Source: Candidatus Aalborgicola danicus
GTDB lineage: Bacteria; Pseudomonadota; Gammaproteobacteria; Burkholderiales; Burkholderiaceae_C
DNA: 64,000 bases
NCBI GenBank assembly: GCA_016703945.1
Contig: JADJBC010000020.1
Span: 1-64,000, forward strand
Direction: 5' to 3'
The position numbers and the translations under genes were made by a program. Numbering within the stretch: the first letter of the stretch is position 1; every line of letters begins with the position of its first letter. Below the pieces are notes generated by a model, which was not told the DNA's origin, made no database searches, and saw only the letters and a program-made list of their open reading frames with translations. Below are positions 33,599 through 43,198 of the stretch, piece after piece.

Positions 33599-35328
33599 GC
33601 CGGAGTATTCAGTACATTTCCAGCCCCTTGCTGGCCAGTCGCACGCCGGTGTGGCGAGGCAAGTTGGTCGTGGGCGCCATCGCTCTTGCATTTTGCGGAC
33701 TGGCGGCCCGTGCGGCCTACATCCAGGTGGTTGGCAACGAGTTCTTTCAACGCCAGGGTGAGGTGCGTTTTGCACGCACTCTGGAACTTCCGGCTAACCG
33801 CGGGCGCATTCTTGATCGCAACGGCTTGATTTTGGCGTCCAGTGTGCCCGCTCCCAGCATCTGGGCCATTCCGGAAGATGTGGAAATCGACAAAGCCCAA
33901 TTGCAACGCTTGGCCAAGTTGCTTGAAATGTCGGTCGCCGAGTTGGCCAAGAAGTTTGAAGACGAGGACAAAACTTTTGTCTGGGTCAAGCGACAGGTGG
34001 ATGCAGCCGTTGCCCGCGAGATCGCTGGCATGAACATCAAAGGCATCTACCAGCGCAAGGAATACAAGCGCGAGTACCCCGAGGGCGAGTCCGCGGTCCA
34101 TGTCGTCGGTTTCACGAATGTGGAGGACAAGGGGCAAGAAGGCGTCGAACTCACGTTCAACTCGGAGCTGTCTGGGAGAAACGGCTCACGCAGGGTGATC
34201 AAAGACCGCATGGGACGTGTCGTAGAAGGTGTAGGAGACCAAGTGCCGCCGGTGGACGGGCGCGATCTTCAGCTCAGCATTGACAGCAAAGTCCAGTTTT
34301 TTGCCTACCAGAAGCTGCGCGATGCGGTGCTGGAGAACAAGGCCAAGGCTGGCAGCGTGGTGGTGCTGGATGTTGTCACCGGCGAGGTGTTGGCTCTGGC
34401 AAATTACCCCAGCTACTCACCGGCCAAACGTGCCAACTTGACCGGTGCCCAGTTGAGAAACCGTGCGCTGACGGACACCTTCGAACCTGGGTCGACGATG
34501 AAACCGTTTGTCATCGCCCTGGCTCTGGAAAAGGGGCTGGTTCGACCCGACACAGTGATTCAGACTGCGCCCGGGCGGATGACGGTAGGCGGTGCAACCA
34601 TCAGTGACGCCCACCCCCACGGTTCCTTGACCGTCAATGAAGTGATACAGAAGTCCAGCAATGTGGGTACGGTCAAGATGGCGATGCAAATGCAGCCGCG
34701 TGAAATGTGGGAAATGTTCAGCCAAGTGGGCTTTGGACAAAAGCCCCAGGTGCCTTTTCCGGGTGTGGTCAGTGGGCGTTTGCGTGCCCACAAGACATGG
34801 CGCCCGATCGAACAGGCGACCATGAGTTATGGCTACGGGCTTTCCAGTAGCCTGTTTCAGTTGGCCCGCGCGTACAGCGTGTTTGCCCGGGAGGGGGAAT
34901 TGGCTCCCGTTACCTTGCTCAAATCAATGCAACCCGCTCCCGGCATTCGCGTCATGGAGACCCAACACGCGCAAGCGGTGCTCAATATGCTGCATCTGGT
35001 GACTGGCCCCGGGGGGACTGCTCCCAAGGCACAAACCATGGGTTACTCCGTCGGAGGTAAAACCGGTACCGCACACAAGCAGGAGGGCAGGGGTTATGCC
35101 GACAAGAAATACCGCGGCTTTTTTGTAGGTATTGCTCCCATCGACAACCCGCGCATCGTTGTGGCGGTCATGATTGACGAGCCCAGTAACGGCAAGTATT
35201 TCGGTGGAGATGTAGCCGCGCCGGTTTTTAGCGAGACCGTGCAGCAAACCTTGCGCATGCTGGGCGTACAGCCAGACATGGCAGTGCGTCCGCAAATCGT
35301 TGCGCAAGCGGTGGAAGAGAGCTTCTGA
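33595..35328 (+). CDS. ftsI: Septal peptidoglycan transpeptidase FtsI (PBP3)
   Basis: A 577-residue class B penicillin-binding protein that cross-links septal peptidoglycan. It has an N-terminal membrane anchor (LVVGAIALAFCGLAARAAYIQ), a pedestal domain (ANRGRILDRNGLILASS) and a transpeptidase domain with the active-site SxxK in EPGSTMKPF (Ser about 300), SxN in QKSSNVGTVK (about 354) and KTG in GGKTGTAHK (about 489). GTG 33595 overlaps the ftsL stop. Its stop overlaps the murE start (TGATG). Confidence 0.96.
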   Translation: MSRSIQYISSPLLASRTPVWRGKLVVGAIALAFCGLAARAAYIQVVGNEFFQRQGEVRFARTLELPANRGRILDRNGLILASSVPAPSIWAIPEDVEIDKAQLQRLAKLLEMSVAELAKKFEDEDKTFVWVKRQVDAAVAREIAGMNIKGIYQRKEYKREYPEGESAVHVVGFTNVEDKGQEGVELTFNSELSGRNGSRRVIKDRMGRVVEGVGDQVPPVDGRDLQLSIDSKVQFFAYQKLRDAVLENKAKAGSVVVLDVVTGEVLALANYPSYSPAKRANLTGAQLRNRALTDTFEPGSTMKPFVIALALEKGLVRPDTVIQTAPGRMTVGGATISDAHPHGSLTVNEVIQKSSNVGTVKMAMQMQPREMWEMFSQVGFGQKPQVPFPGVVSGRLRAHKTWRPIEQATMSYGYGLSSSLFQLARAYSVFAREGELAPVTLLKSMQPAPGIRVMETQHAQAVLNMLHLVTGPGGTAPKAQTMGYSVGGKTGTAHKQEGRGYADKKYRGFFVGIAPIDNPRIVVAVMIDEPSNGKYFGGDVAAPVFSETVQQTLRMLGVQPDMAVRPQIVAQAVEESF

Positions 35329-36872
35329 TGCACGTGTTTCAAACACCATCAGAGGTGAACCAATGGCTCAAGCGCCGGGTGACCGGTACCTTGTGCTCGG
35401 ACAGCCGACACGTTCAGCCGGGCGACGCTTTTATGGCGTGGCCTGGCACGGTGGTCGATGCCCGTACATTTGTTGGCGACGCAGTTCGCCGTGGCGCCGT
35501 CGCCTGCCTGGTTGAGAGCGAAGGCATCTCGGCATTCGCGCTGGATGGCGAAAACACGGGCAGCCTCCCGAACCTCCAAAACTCCATGGGTGCCATTGCG
35601 GCGGAGTTCTTTGGGGCTCCGTCGCATGACTTGGCGGTGGTCGCGGTGACCGGAACCAACGGTAAAACATCGACCGCCTGGTGGCTGGCGCAGGCTTTGT
35701 CCGTGCTCCCGGCAGAGCAGGCCCTACCCAGCGCCATGATTGGAACACTGGGCATTGGGCGGCCGCCCATCGGTGCAGACCTGCCGAGTGAAGCTGCCCT
35801 GGCGCCTATCCTGTCAACCGGCATGACCACACCGGATCCGGTACTTTTGCAGCGGACGCTGCGTCGTTTTGTGGATGATGGATTGCGGGCCTGTGTTGTC
35901 GAGGCATCGTCCATCGGCATTGAAGAGTATCGCCTGGCCGGTACACAGCTACGCGTTGCGGTGTTCACCAACTTCACACAGGACCACCTCGATTACCACG
36001 GCACGATGGGGGCGTATTGGGAGTCGAAGCGCAAATTGTTTGCCTGGCCCGGACTTCAATGTGCGGTTGTTAATGTGGACGATGAACATGGCGCCCAGTT
36101 GGCGCAGGCGCTGGCCGCAACGGAACTTGATGTCTGGACCACGTCGTGTGGTGGCGCAGCCCGTCTGCAGGCGCGCGCAATGGGCTACGGCATCCAGGGT
36201 TTGCGCTTTGAGGTGGTTGAAGCCGACGATGTCCACGTGTTGCAGACGCGCACGATTGGGGCCTACAACGTGTCCAATTTGTTGGGTGTCATCGCTGCCA
36301 TGCGGGGTCTTGGTGTGCCTTTGCAGGCCGCGGTAGAGGCTTGTGGCGCTCTGAACCCGGTGCCCGGACGCATGGAATGCCTGGGCGGCATCGGGCAGCC
36401 CTTGGTTGCGGTCGACTATGCCCATACCCCTGACGCACTGGCCCAGGCCATCTCGGCACTGCGTCCGTTGGCGGCGCAGCGTGAAGGGCGCCTGTGGTGT
36501 GTCTTTGGCTGTGGTGGTGACCGTGACCCGTCCAAGCGCCCACTGATGGGTGCGATCGCGGCGCAGCGAGCCGACCAGGTGGTGGTGACCAGTGACAACC
36601 CGCGCAGCGAAAAACCGGAAGCCATCATTTCGCAGATTTTGTTGGGCATGCCCAAAGACAAAACCGTTCAGGTCCAGGTCGACCGTGCGGTGGCGATTGC
36701 CGATGTGCTGGCCCGGGCTGCTGACAACGATGTCATCCTTTTGGCCGGCAAAGGGCATGAGGCGGTACAGGATGTGGCCGGCACCAAACAAGTTTTTTCC
36801 GATAAAGACCATGCGTCAAAGGCTTTGCTCCAGCGTGCCACTCAGAACGGGGAGCGGCTATGCTTTCGATGA
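35328..36872 (+). CDS. murE: UDP-MurNAc-tripeptide ligase MurE (meso-DAP adding)
   Basis: A 514-residue Mur ligase adding the third residue to the cytoplasmic peptidoglycan precursor. The ATP loop is VTGTNGKTSTAWWLAQAL. The motif TSDNPRSEKP (DNPR) is the meso-diaminopimelate-specific signature, so the wall should be DAP-type, in keeping with dapF in this window. Other marks are VEASSIGIEEYR, NFTQDHLDYHG, and VDYAHTPDAL. It overlaps murF by 13 bases. Confidence 0.96.
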   Translation: MHVFQTPSEVNQWLKRRVTGTLCSDSRHVQPGDAFMAWPGTVVDARTFVGDAVRRGAVACLVESEGISAFALDGENTGSLPNLQNSMGAIAAEFFGAPSHDLAVVAVTGTNGKTSTAWWLAQALSVLPAEQALPSAMIGTLGIGRPPIGADLPSEAALAPILSTGMTTPDPVLLQRTLRRFVDDGLRACVVEASSIGIEEYRLAGTQLRVAVFTNFTQDHLDYHGTMGAYWESKRKLFAWPGLQCAVVNVDDEHGAQLAQALAATELDVWTTSCGGAARLQARAMGYGIQGLRFEVVEADDVHVLQTRTIGAYNVSNLLGVIAAMRGLGVPLQAAVEACGALNPVPGRMECLGGIGQPLVAVDYAHTPDALAQAISALRPLAAQREGRLWCVFGCGGDRDPSKRPLMGAIAAQRADQVVVTSDNPRSEKPEAIISQILLGMPKDKTVQVQVDRAVAIADVLARAADNDVILLAGKGHEAVQDVAGTKQVFSDKDHASKALLQRATQNGERLCFR

Positions 36873-38290
36873 TGTCTTTGGCACAGGTGGTCGGCTGGCT
36901 GGTCGGTGCACAACTGGTAGGTGATGCGTCGGTCCGTGTGAACCGCGTCCACACGGATACCCGCACGATAGAACCTGGCGACCTGTTTGTGGCGCTCAAG
37001 GGTGAACGTTATGACGCCAACGCCTTTTTGCTGGAAGCCCAACAACGGGGTGCTTTCGCAGCGGTTTGTCACCCGGATGCCGATCGCAGTGGCGTCACGA
37101 CCATGGCCTGTATTGTGGTGCCCGATACCCGGTTGGCCCTGGGCAGTCTGGCGCGCGCCTGGCGCGCGCAATTCACACTGCCCATGATTGCGGTGACTGG
37201 CAGCAACGGCAAAACCACAGTGACCCAGATGTTGGCGTCCATTCTGACGGCTTTTAAGCCCGATGGCGCTGCGCTGGCGACACGCGGCAACCTGAACAAC
37301 GACATTGGTGTGCCCATGACCCTGCTGCGCCTGCGGGAGCATCACCAAATTGCCGTCATTGAGCTGGGCATGAACCACCCGGGCGAAATTGCCGTGCTCG
37401 CCGCCATGGTCCAACCCACGGTCGCATTGATCAACAATGCGCAGCGCGAGCATCTGGAGTTCATGCACACCGTGCGCGCCGTGGCATTGGAGAATGGTTC
37501 TGTGATCATTCCGGTTGGCCCCGACGGAGTTGTTGTCATTCCGCGCGACGATGAGCACACGCCCGTGTGGGAGCTGATGGCAAGTGCCAGACGCATGGTG
37601 CGGTTTGCACTGGACGGCGCTGCGGGACCTGATGCGCTGGTGTGTAGGCAGGCGCATTGGGCTGCGGGCGCATGGCAGGTCCATGCCACCGGTATGGGGC
37701 AGGAACTGCACTACCGCTTGGGTATCGCGGGTCGCCATAACGTCAAGAACTCGCTTGCTGCCGCGGCAGCAGCGCTCGCGGCTGGGGTACCGGCATCAGT
37801 CGTTGTTGATGGTTTACAGGGCTTTGTGCCGGTGAAGGGTCGCTCCAAGGCCATACTTCTGGCGGTTCAGGGCCGTGAGGTCACGCTGGTCGATGACACC
37901 TACAACGCAAACCCCGATTCGGTCCGCGCCGCCATTGACGTTCTGGCCGACCTGCCTGGCCCGCGCATCCTGGTATTGGGGGACATGGGCGAAGTGGGGC
38001 ACCAAGGCCCGATGTTCCATACTGAAGCGGGACGTTACGCCAAAACCCGGGGCATCGAACACGTGTTGACGCTGGGCACACTGGCTGAAGCGGCGGCCAA
38101 TGCATTCGAAGGCTCGCAGCACTTTGCGTCGGTCGAAGCGCTGATTGATCGGTTGTTGGACGACTTGACACGCGTGCGCAGCGTGTTGGTCAAAGGTTCG
38201 CGCTTCATGCGCATGGAGCGAGTGGTCGATGCCCTGGTGGGCATGGCGGCCAGTACACCCACCGAAGAGGAGCGTCGCCATGGCGGTTGA
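36860..38290 (+). CDS. murF: UDP-MurNAc-tripeptide-D-Ala-D-Ala ligase MurF
   Basis: A 476-residue Mur ligase attaching D-Ala-D-Ala, made by Ddl from this cluster, to the tripeptide. Motifs: N-terminal substrate domain (VNRVHTDTRTIEPGDLFVAL), ATP loop VTGSNGKTTVTQML, ELGMNHPGEIAVLA, GRHNVKNSLAAAA and DDTYNANPDSVRAAI. ATG 36860 lies inside the murE end. It is followed after 21 bases by mraY. Confidence 0.96.
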   Translation: MLSMMSLAQVVGWLVGAQLVGDASVRVNRVHTDTRTIEPGDLFVALKGERYDANAFLLEAQQRGAFAAVCHPDADRSGVTTMACIVVPDTRLALGSLARAWRAQFTLPMIAVTGSNGKTTVTQMLASILTAFKPDGAALATRGNLNNDIGVPMTLLRLREHHQIAVIELGMNHPGEIAVLAAMVQPTVALINNAQREHLEFMHTVRAVALENGSVIIPVGPDGVVVIPRDDEHTPVWELMASARRMVRFALDGAAGPDALVCRQAHWAAGAWQVHATGMGQELHYRLGIAGRHNVKNSLAAAAAALAAGVPASVVVDGLQGFVPVKGRSKAILLAVQGREVTLVDDTYNANPDSVRAAIDVLADLPGPRILVLGDMGEVGHQGPMFHTEAGRYAKTRGIEHVLTLGTLAEAAANAFEGSQHFASVEALIDRLLDDLTRVRSVLVKGSRFMRMERVVDALVGMAASTPTEEERRHGG

Positions 38291-38311
38291 AATTCAAGCG
38301 GGGGGGCGTTC

Positions 38312-39490
38312 ATGCTGTTGAGTCTGGCCCAATGGCTGCAAACCCTGTCGCCGGAGTTTGGTTACTTCCGGGTGTTCCAGTACCTGACCTTTCGTGCCGT
38401 GATGGCGGCGGTTACGGCGCTGCTGATCGGTTTGGCCGCCGGCCCCTACGTCATCAATCGACTGCGGGAGTTGAAAATCGGCCAACCCGTTCGTGGCTAC
38501 GGCCTGGAGACGCATTTACATAAAAGCGGGACACCCACCATGGGTGGGGTGCTGATCCTGTTGTCGATTGCGATATCCACTTTGTTGTGGGTGGACTTAA
38601 GCAACCGATTCGTCTGGATTGTGTTGCTGGTCACACTGGCCTTTGGCGCCATTGGGTGGGCGGATGACTGGCGCAAGGTGGTGCACAAAGACCCTGAAGG
38701 CATGCGCTCGCGGGAAAAGTATTTTTGGCAGTCCATCATCGGTTTGCTGGCTGCGCTGTACCTGGTGTTCAGTATTTCCGAGAATTCCAATTTGCGGGTG
38801 CTTGAGCTGTTTTTCAACTGGGTGCGTTCCGGCTTTGACGTAAATCTTCCGCCGAAGGCCGGCCTACAGTTACCTTTCATCAAGGAAGTCAGTTATCCAC
38901 TCGGGGTGTTCGGCTTTGTAGTACTGACCTACCTGGTCATTGTGGGCTCCAGCAATGCGGTCAACCTGACCGATGGGCTCGATGGACTTGCCATCATGCC
39001 GGTGGTGCTGGTGGGCTCGGCCCTGGGCGTGTTTGCCTACGTCACCGGCAGCGCCATCTACTCCAAATACCTGTTCTTTCCGCACATTCCTGGCTCCGGC
39101 GAGTTGATGGTGTTTTGTGCCGCCATGGCCGGCGCCGGACTGGCCTTTCTGTGGTTCAACACCCATCCGGCGCAGGTGTTCATGGGCGACGTCGGCGCGC
39201 TTGCCCTTGGAGCTGCATTGGGCACCATCGCGGTCATCGTGCGGCAGGAAATTGTGCTGGCCATCATGGGCGGCATCTTTGTCGTGGAAGCCCTGTCGGT
39301 CATGCTTCAGGTGTCCTATTTCAAGTACACCAAAAAGAAACACGGCCAAGGTCGCCGCCTTCTCAAGATGGCGCCGCTACACCACCATTTTGAAAAGCAG
39401 GGCTGGAAAGAGACGCAAGTGGTCGTGCGCTTCTGGATCATCACCATGCTCCTGTGCCTGGTAGGCCTGTCAACGTTGAAACTTCGATGA
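38312..39490 (+). CDS. mraY: Phospho-MurNAc-pentapeptide transferase MraY
   Basis: A 392-residue integral membrane enzyme that transfers phospho-MurNAc-pentapeptide to undecaprenyl phosphate, giving lipid I. About ten membrane segments are visible. Conserved cytoplasmic loops include GTPTMGGVLIL, WADDWRKV, SSNAVNLTDGLDGLA (the catalytic Asp lies here), FNTHPAQVFMGDVGALALG and MAPLHHHFEKQGWKETQVV. Its stop overlaps an ATG at 39487 (ATGA), which may be the ancestral murD start. Confidence 0.96.
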   Translation: MLLSLAQWLQTLSPEFGYFRVFQYLTFRAVMAAVTALLIGLAAGPYVINRLRELKIGQPVRGYGLETHLHKSGTPTMGGVLILLSIAISTLLWVDLSNRFVWIVLLVTLAFGAIGWADDWRKVVHKDPEGMRSREKYFWQSIIGLLAALYLVFSISENSNLRVLELFFNWVRSGFDVNLPPKAGLQLPFIKEVSYPLGVFGFVVLTYLVIVGSSNAVNLTDGLDGLAIMPVVLVGSALGVFAYVTGSAIYSKYLFFPHIPGSGELMVFCAAMAGAGLAFLWFNTHPAQVFMGDVGALALGAALGTIAVIVRQEIVLAIMGGIFVVEALSVMLQVSYFKYTKKKHGQGRRLLKMAPLHHHFEKQGWKETQVVVRFWIITMLLCLVGLSTLKLR

Positions 39491-39554
39491 ACCCAGACGA
39501 TCCCTTGGCGCAAATCCCACAGCCAACGCCTTTGCAAGAAGGTGGGGTGGAGGC

Positions 39555-40790
39555 ATGCAAGGCCAGAACATTCTGATCCTGGGTCTGGGCGCCTCCGGTC
39601 TGGCGATGGCCCGCTGGTGCGTGCGCTGTGGGGCCGCCACTGTGACGGTGGCCGACACCCGCGACGCACCCCCTCAGCTGGCTACGCTGCAGCAGGAACT
39701 GCCCCAGGTGCGCTTTGTCGCCGGGCCCTTTACGGCGGCCCTGGTCGAGGGGCAAAGCCTGCACGCGGTCTACCGCTCACCCGGTTTGAGTCCTGAGGCC
39801 TGGGTACTGGAGCTGTCCAGCTTCCAGCTTGATGGTGCCACGGGTTTCGAGCCCACCGCCGCGGTGGTGCTCAATGTCACGCAAGACCATCTGGACTGGC
39901 ATGGAGACATGCAAGCGTATGCCGCCGCCAAGTCCCGCATCTTTGGTCAGCAGGGACTGATGGTGCTCAACCGTGACGATTCCGGCGTGATGGCCATGTT
40001 GCCAGCCCCCACGCGTGCCAAGCTGCAGCGTCCGCAAGAACGTGCCCATGTCACTTTTGGCATCAATATGCCCCAACGGCCCGGTGACTTTGGCCTTGAG
40101 GAAGTCAACGGCATGGTCTGGCTGGTGCGAGCCCTGGAAGCCGACGAGACACGCAGGAAGCGCAAGGAAGAGGCACAGGAGCTGCACATCCAGCGCTTGA
40201 TGCCGGCCGATGCCTTGCGTATCCGCGGTCGGCATAACGCCAGCAACGCGCTGGCGGCGCTGGCACTGTGCTCCGCTGCGGGTTGCCCGCTGGCGCCCAT
40301 CTTGTTTGGCCTGCGCGAATACCGGGGCGAACCCCATCGGGTTCAGCCAATTGGCATCATCAACGACGTTGAGTTTTTTGACGACAGCAAGGGTACCAAT
40401 GTCGGCGCCACGGTGGCCGCGCTGCAGGGGCTGGGCGCTGATCGCCGGGTGGTTGTCATTCTAGGTGGTGAAGGCAAGGGTCAGGATTTCGCACCACTGG
40501 CTGCACCTATTGCCCGATATGCCAGGGCTGTGGTGTTGATCGGTCGGGATGCTCCACTGATCCGCGAAGCCATTGCACGGTCCGGTGTGCCTTTGGTGGA
40601 TGCCGAGTCCATGGAGGCCGCGGTTCTCCACGCGAATCAACGTGCCCATGCCGGCGACGCGGTGTTGATGTCCCCGGCATGCGCCAGCTTCGATATGTTC
40701 GACAACTATGAACACCGGGCCCACGTGTTCTGCGATGCCGTGCACAAGCTGGCGCTCAGTGTCGGGGTTGATTTGGAGGGCCCTGTATGA
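39555..40790 (+). CDS. murD: UDP-MurNAc-L-Ala-D-Glu ligase MurD, lacking its ATP-binding segment
   Basis: MurD adds D-Glu to UDP-MurNAc-L-Ala. The N-terminal Rossmann domain (NILILGLGASGLAMARWC) runs to YRSPGLSP at residue 80 and then jumps directly to EAWVLELSSFQLDG. In normal MurD these two blocks are separated by about 85-130 residues that include the essential ATP loop GTNGKT(S/T). That whole segment is missing here, in frame, with a junction near 39794/39795. The rest (LNVTQDHLDWHG, GRHNASNALAALA, DDSKGTNVGAT, SPACASFDMFDNYEHR) is normal. As written the enzyme could not bind ATP, so this is a real deletion with a second copy elsewhere or, more likely, a sequence collapse. The start may also be misplaced, since an ATG at 39487 overlaps mraY. 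Confidence 0.88.
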   Translation: MQGQNILILGLGASGLAMARWCVRCGAATVTVADTRDAPPQLATLQQELPQVRFVAGPFTAALVEGQSLHAVYRSPGLSPEAWVLELSSFQLDGATGFEPTAAVVLNVTQDHLDWHGDMQAYAAAKSRIFGQQGLMVLNRDDSGVMAMLPAPTRAKLQRPQERAHVTFGINMPQRPGDFGLEEVNGMVWLVRALEADETRRKRKEEAQELHIQRLMPADALRIRGRHNASNALAALALCSAAGCPLAPILFGLREYRGEPHRVQPIGIINDVEFFDDSKGTNVGATVAALQGLGADRRVVVILGGEGKGQDFAPLAAPIARYARAVVLIGRDAPLIREAIARSGVPLVDAESMEAAVLHANQRAHAGDAVLMSPACASFDMFDNYEHRAHVFCDAVHKLALSVGVDLEGPV

Positions 40791-42043
40791 GCGCCTGGAC
40801 GCAGACCCTATCGGGCTGGTTCACTTCTCGTGGCACGGCAAGGTCAAATCCTTTGCCAGTGCGCCTGGGCGGGCGCGGCTCGTTCTCTGCAACCGGAAGC
40901 GTGCCACAGGTTCGGGGTTTTGACCAACCCCTGGCCTGGGTGGTGGTGGCTCTGTTGTTATGGGGTCTGGTCATGGTGTATTCGGCATCCATCGCCATGC
41001 CGGACAACCCCAAGTTTGCCCGCTACACACACACCTACTTTCTGGTGCGGCACGCGATGTGGATGGCAATGGCCTTTGTTGCCGCACTGATGGCGTTTCA
41101 GGTCCCCATCGCTGCCTGGGAAAAGGCCGCGCCTTGGCTGTTTGTCGCGTCCCTGGTACTGCTGATTGCGGTGCTCATCCCAGGTATCGGCAAGGTGGTT
41201 TACGGTGCGCGCCGCTGGATTTCGGTTGGGCCGTTCAGTTTCCAGCCTTCGGAACTGGCCAAGTTCGCGGTGCTGTTGTATGCCGCTGACTACATGGTGC
41301 GCAAAATGGACGTGAAGGAGCGCTTCTTTCGCGCGGTGATGCCGATGGCCGTGGCCGTGGCCGTGGTGGGGCTGTTGCTGTTGGCTGAACCGGACATGGG
41401 CGGGTTCATGGTGATTGCCGTGATTGCCATGGGCATCTTGTTCCTGGGGGGCGTCAATGCCCGCATGTTCTTCCTGATCGCTGCCATTCTGGTGGTCGCC
41501 TTTGGCTTGATGATTGCGCTGAGCGAATGGCGGCGCGAGCGTATCTTTGCCTACCTGGACCCCTGGACCGAAAAACATGCGTTGGGCAAGGGTTACCAGC
41601 TATCACACTCCCTGATTGCCATCGGTCGGGGCGAGATTTTCGGTGTTGGTTTGGGTGGCAGTGTCGAAAAGTTGCATTGGCTGCCTGAGGCCCACACCGA
41701 CTTCCTGCTGGCCGTGATTGGTGAAGAATTCGGACTGGTGGGTGTCACGCTCGTGATCGGCCTGTTTCTGTGGCTGACCCGTCGCATCATGCACATTGGT
41801 CGCCAGGCGATTGCCCTGGACCGGGTTTTTGCTGGGCTGGTCGCGCAAGGGGTTGGCATCTGGATGGGCTTTCAGTCCTTTATCAATATGGGCGTAAATC
41901 TGGGCGCCTTGCCGACCAAGGGACTGACCCTGCCACTGATGAGTTATGGCGGTTCCGCCATTCTCGTCAATTTGATTGCCATCGCCGTGGTGTTGCGCAT
42001 CGACTTCGAGAACCGCCAACTCATGCATGGGGGGCGCGTATGA
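40787..42043 (+). CDS. ftsW: Septal peptidoglycan glycosyltransferase FtsW
   Basis: A 418-residue SEDS-family polymerase with about ten membrane helices that works with FtsI at the septum. After a 45-residue cytoplasmic tail, family blocks appear: GLVMVYSASIAMP, GARRWISVGPFSFQPSELAKFA, LAEPDMGGFMVIA, HWLPEAHTDFLLAVIGEEFG and LPLMSYGGSAILVNLIAIA. The essential Asp lies in the large extracellular loop region after LPEAHTDF. It overlaps murD and murG by ATGA on both sides. Confidence 0.95.
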   Translation: MSAWTQTLSGWFTSRGTARSNPLPVRLGGRGSFSATGSVPQVRGFDQPLAWVVVALLLWGLVMVYSASIAMPDNPKFARYTHTYFLVRHAMWMAMAFVAALMAFQVPIAAWEKAAPWLFVASLVLLIAVLIPGIGKVVYGARRWISVGPFSFQPSELAKFAVLLYAADYMVRKMDVKERFFRAVMPMAVAVAVVGLLLLAEPDMGGFMVIAVIAMGILFLGGVNARMFFLIAAILVVAFGLMIALSEWRRERIFAYLDPWTEKHALGKGYQLSHSLIAIGRGEIFGVGLGGSVEKLHWLPEAHTDFLLAVIGEEFGLVGVTLVIGLFLWLTRRIMHIGRQAIALDRVFAGLVAQGVGIWMGFQSFINMGVNLGALPTKGLTLPLMSYGGSAILVNLIAIAVVLRIDFENRQLMHGGRV

Positions 42044-42771
42044 GATCGACTCCGAAATGTGCACTGATCATGGCTGGCGGCACCGGCGGCCACATTTTTC
42101 CGGGGCTGGCCGTGGCCCAGGCGCTGCGCGATCGCGGCTGGCGCGTGCACTGGATGGGCGCCCCGGACGGCATGGAGAGCCGTCTCGTGCCCGCCAAAGG
42201 CTTCCCGCTGGAAGCCGTGGCTTTCTCCGGCGTTCGGGGAAAGGGCTTGCGCACCCTGCTGGCCCTCCCGCTGCGTCTGCTGCGCGCCATGGGACAGAGT
42301 CGCCAGGTCCTGCGCCGGGTCAAGCCCGACGTGTTGGTCGGTCTGGGTGGTTACATCACCATGCCCGGCGGGCTAATGGGTGTTCTGATGGGCAGGCCCC
42401 TGGTGCTGCACGAACAAAATTCGGTGGCCGGTCTGTCCAACCGTATTCTGGCCGTGGTGGCGCGCCGGGTGTTTACCGCATTTCCAAACGTCCTGGCCAA
42501 GGGCCAGTGGGTGGGAAATCCCTTGCGTGCCGAGTTCCTGTTGCAGGCCTCGCCCACCGAGCGCTTTGCTGACCGCACCGGCCCGCTGCGCGTGCTGGTG
42601 GTCGGCGGCAGTCTAGGTGCCCGGGCCCTCAACAGCGTGGTGCCACAGGCACTGGCCCTGATCCCCGAGGCGCAGCGTCCCGTGGTCACCCACCAAAGCG
42701 GCGAGACACAGATAGACGAACTGCGCAGCAACTATGCCGCAGCAGGAATAGCAGTGAACTTGAGCGTCGCT

Positions 42772-42847
42772 GGGCCGTCCCAAGACGCGAAGGCCCCCCC
42801 TCCGGTATTGGGGGCAGCGCGATACGCGAAGCGACAAGCTTGGGGGT
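42772..42847 (+). repeat. Dispersed repeat family A inside murG
   Basis: GGGCCGTCCCAAGACGCGAAGG, a CCCCCCC-TCCGGTATT-GGGGG hairpin, then GAAGCGACAAGCTTGGGGGTC. About 75 bases, the same design as the ddl copy. The frameshift in murG falls here. Confidence 0.75.
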
Positions 42848-43087
42848 CACCATTACCCCGTTCATCGACAACACCGCCCAGGCCTTTGCTGACGCCGATT
42901 GGGTGATCTGCCGCGCGGGTGCCAGCACGGTGACCGAGATTGCCGCCGTGGGCGCACCCGCCTTGTTTGTGCCTTTTCCGTCGGCCGTGGACGACCACCA
43001 AACACACAATGCGCGTTTTCTGGTCGACCAGGGTGCTGGCTGGCTGATTCCCCAAAGCGAATTGACACCAGAACTTTTGGCAAATTT

Positions 43088-43136
43088 GCTACAAAAAACA
43101 GAGCGCTCTACGCTGTTGACACGGGGGCTGGAGGCC
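43088..43136 (+). repeat. Dispersed repeat family B near the murG 3' end
   Basis: GCTACAAAAAACAGAGCGCTC ... GGGGGCTGGAGGCC, in frame, coding for the variable tail of MurG. Confidence 0.6.
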
Positions 43137-43198
43137 AAAAAGCTGCAGCAACTTCGGGCCACCCATGCTGTGGTGGCTGCTTGTGAGGAGCTTTGCGT

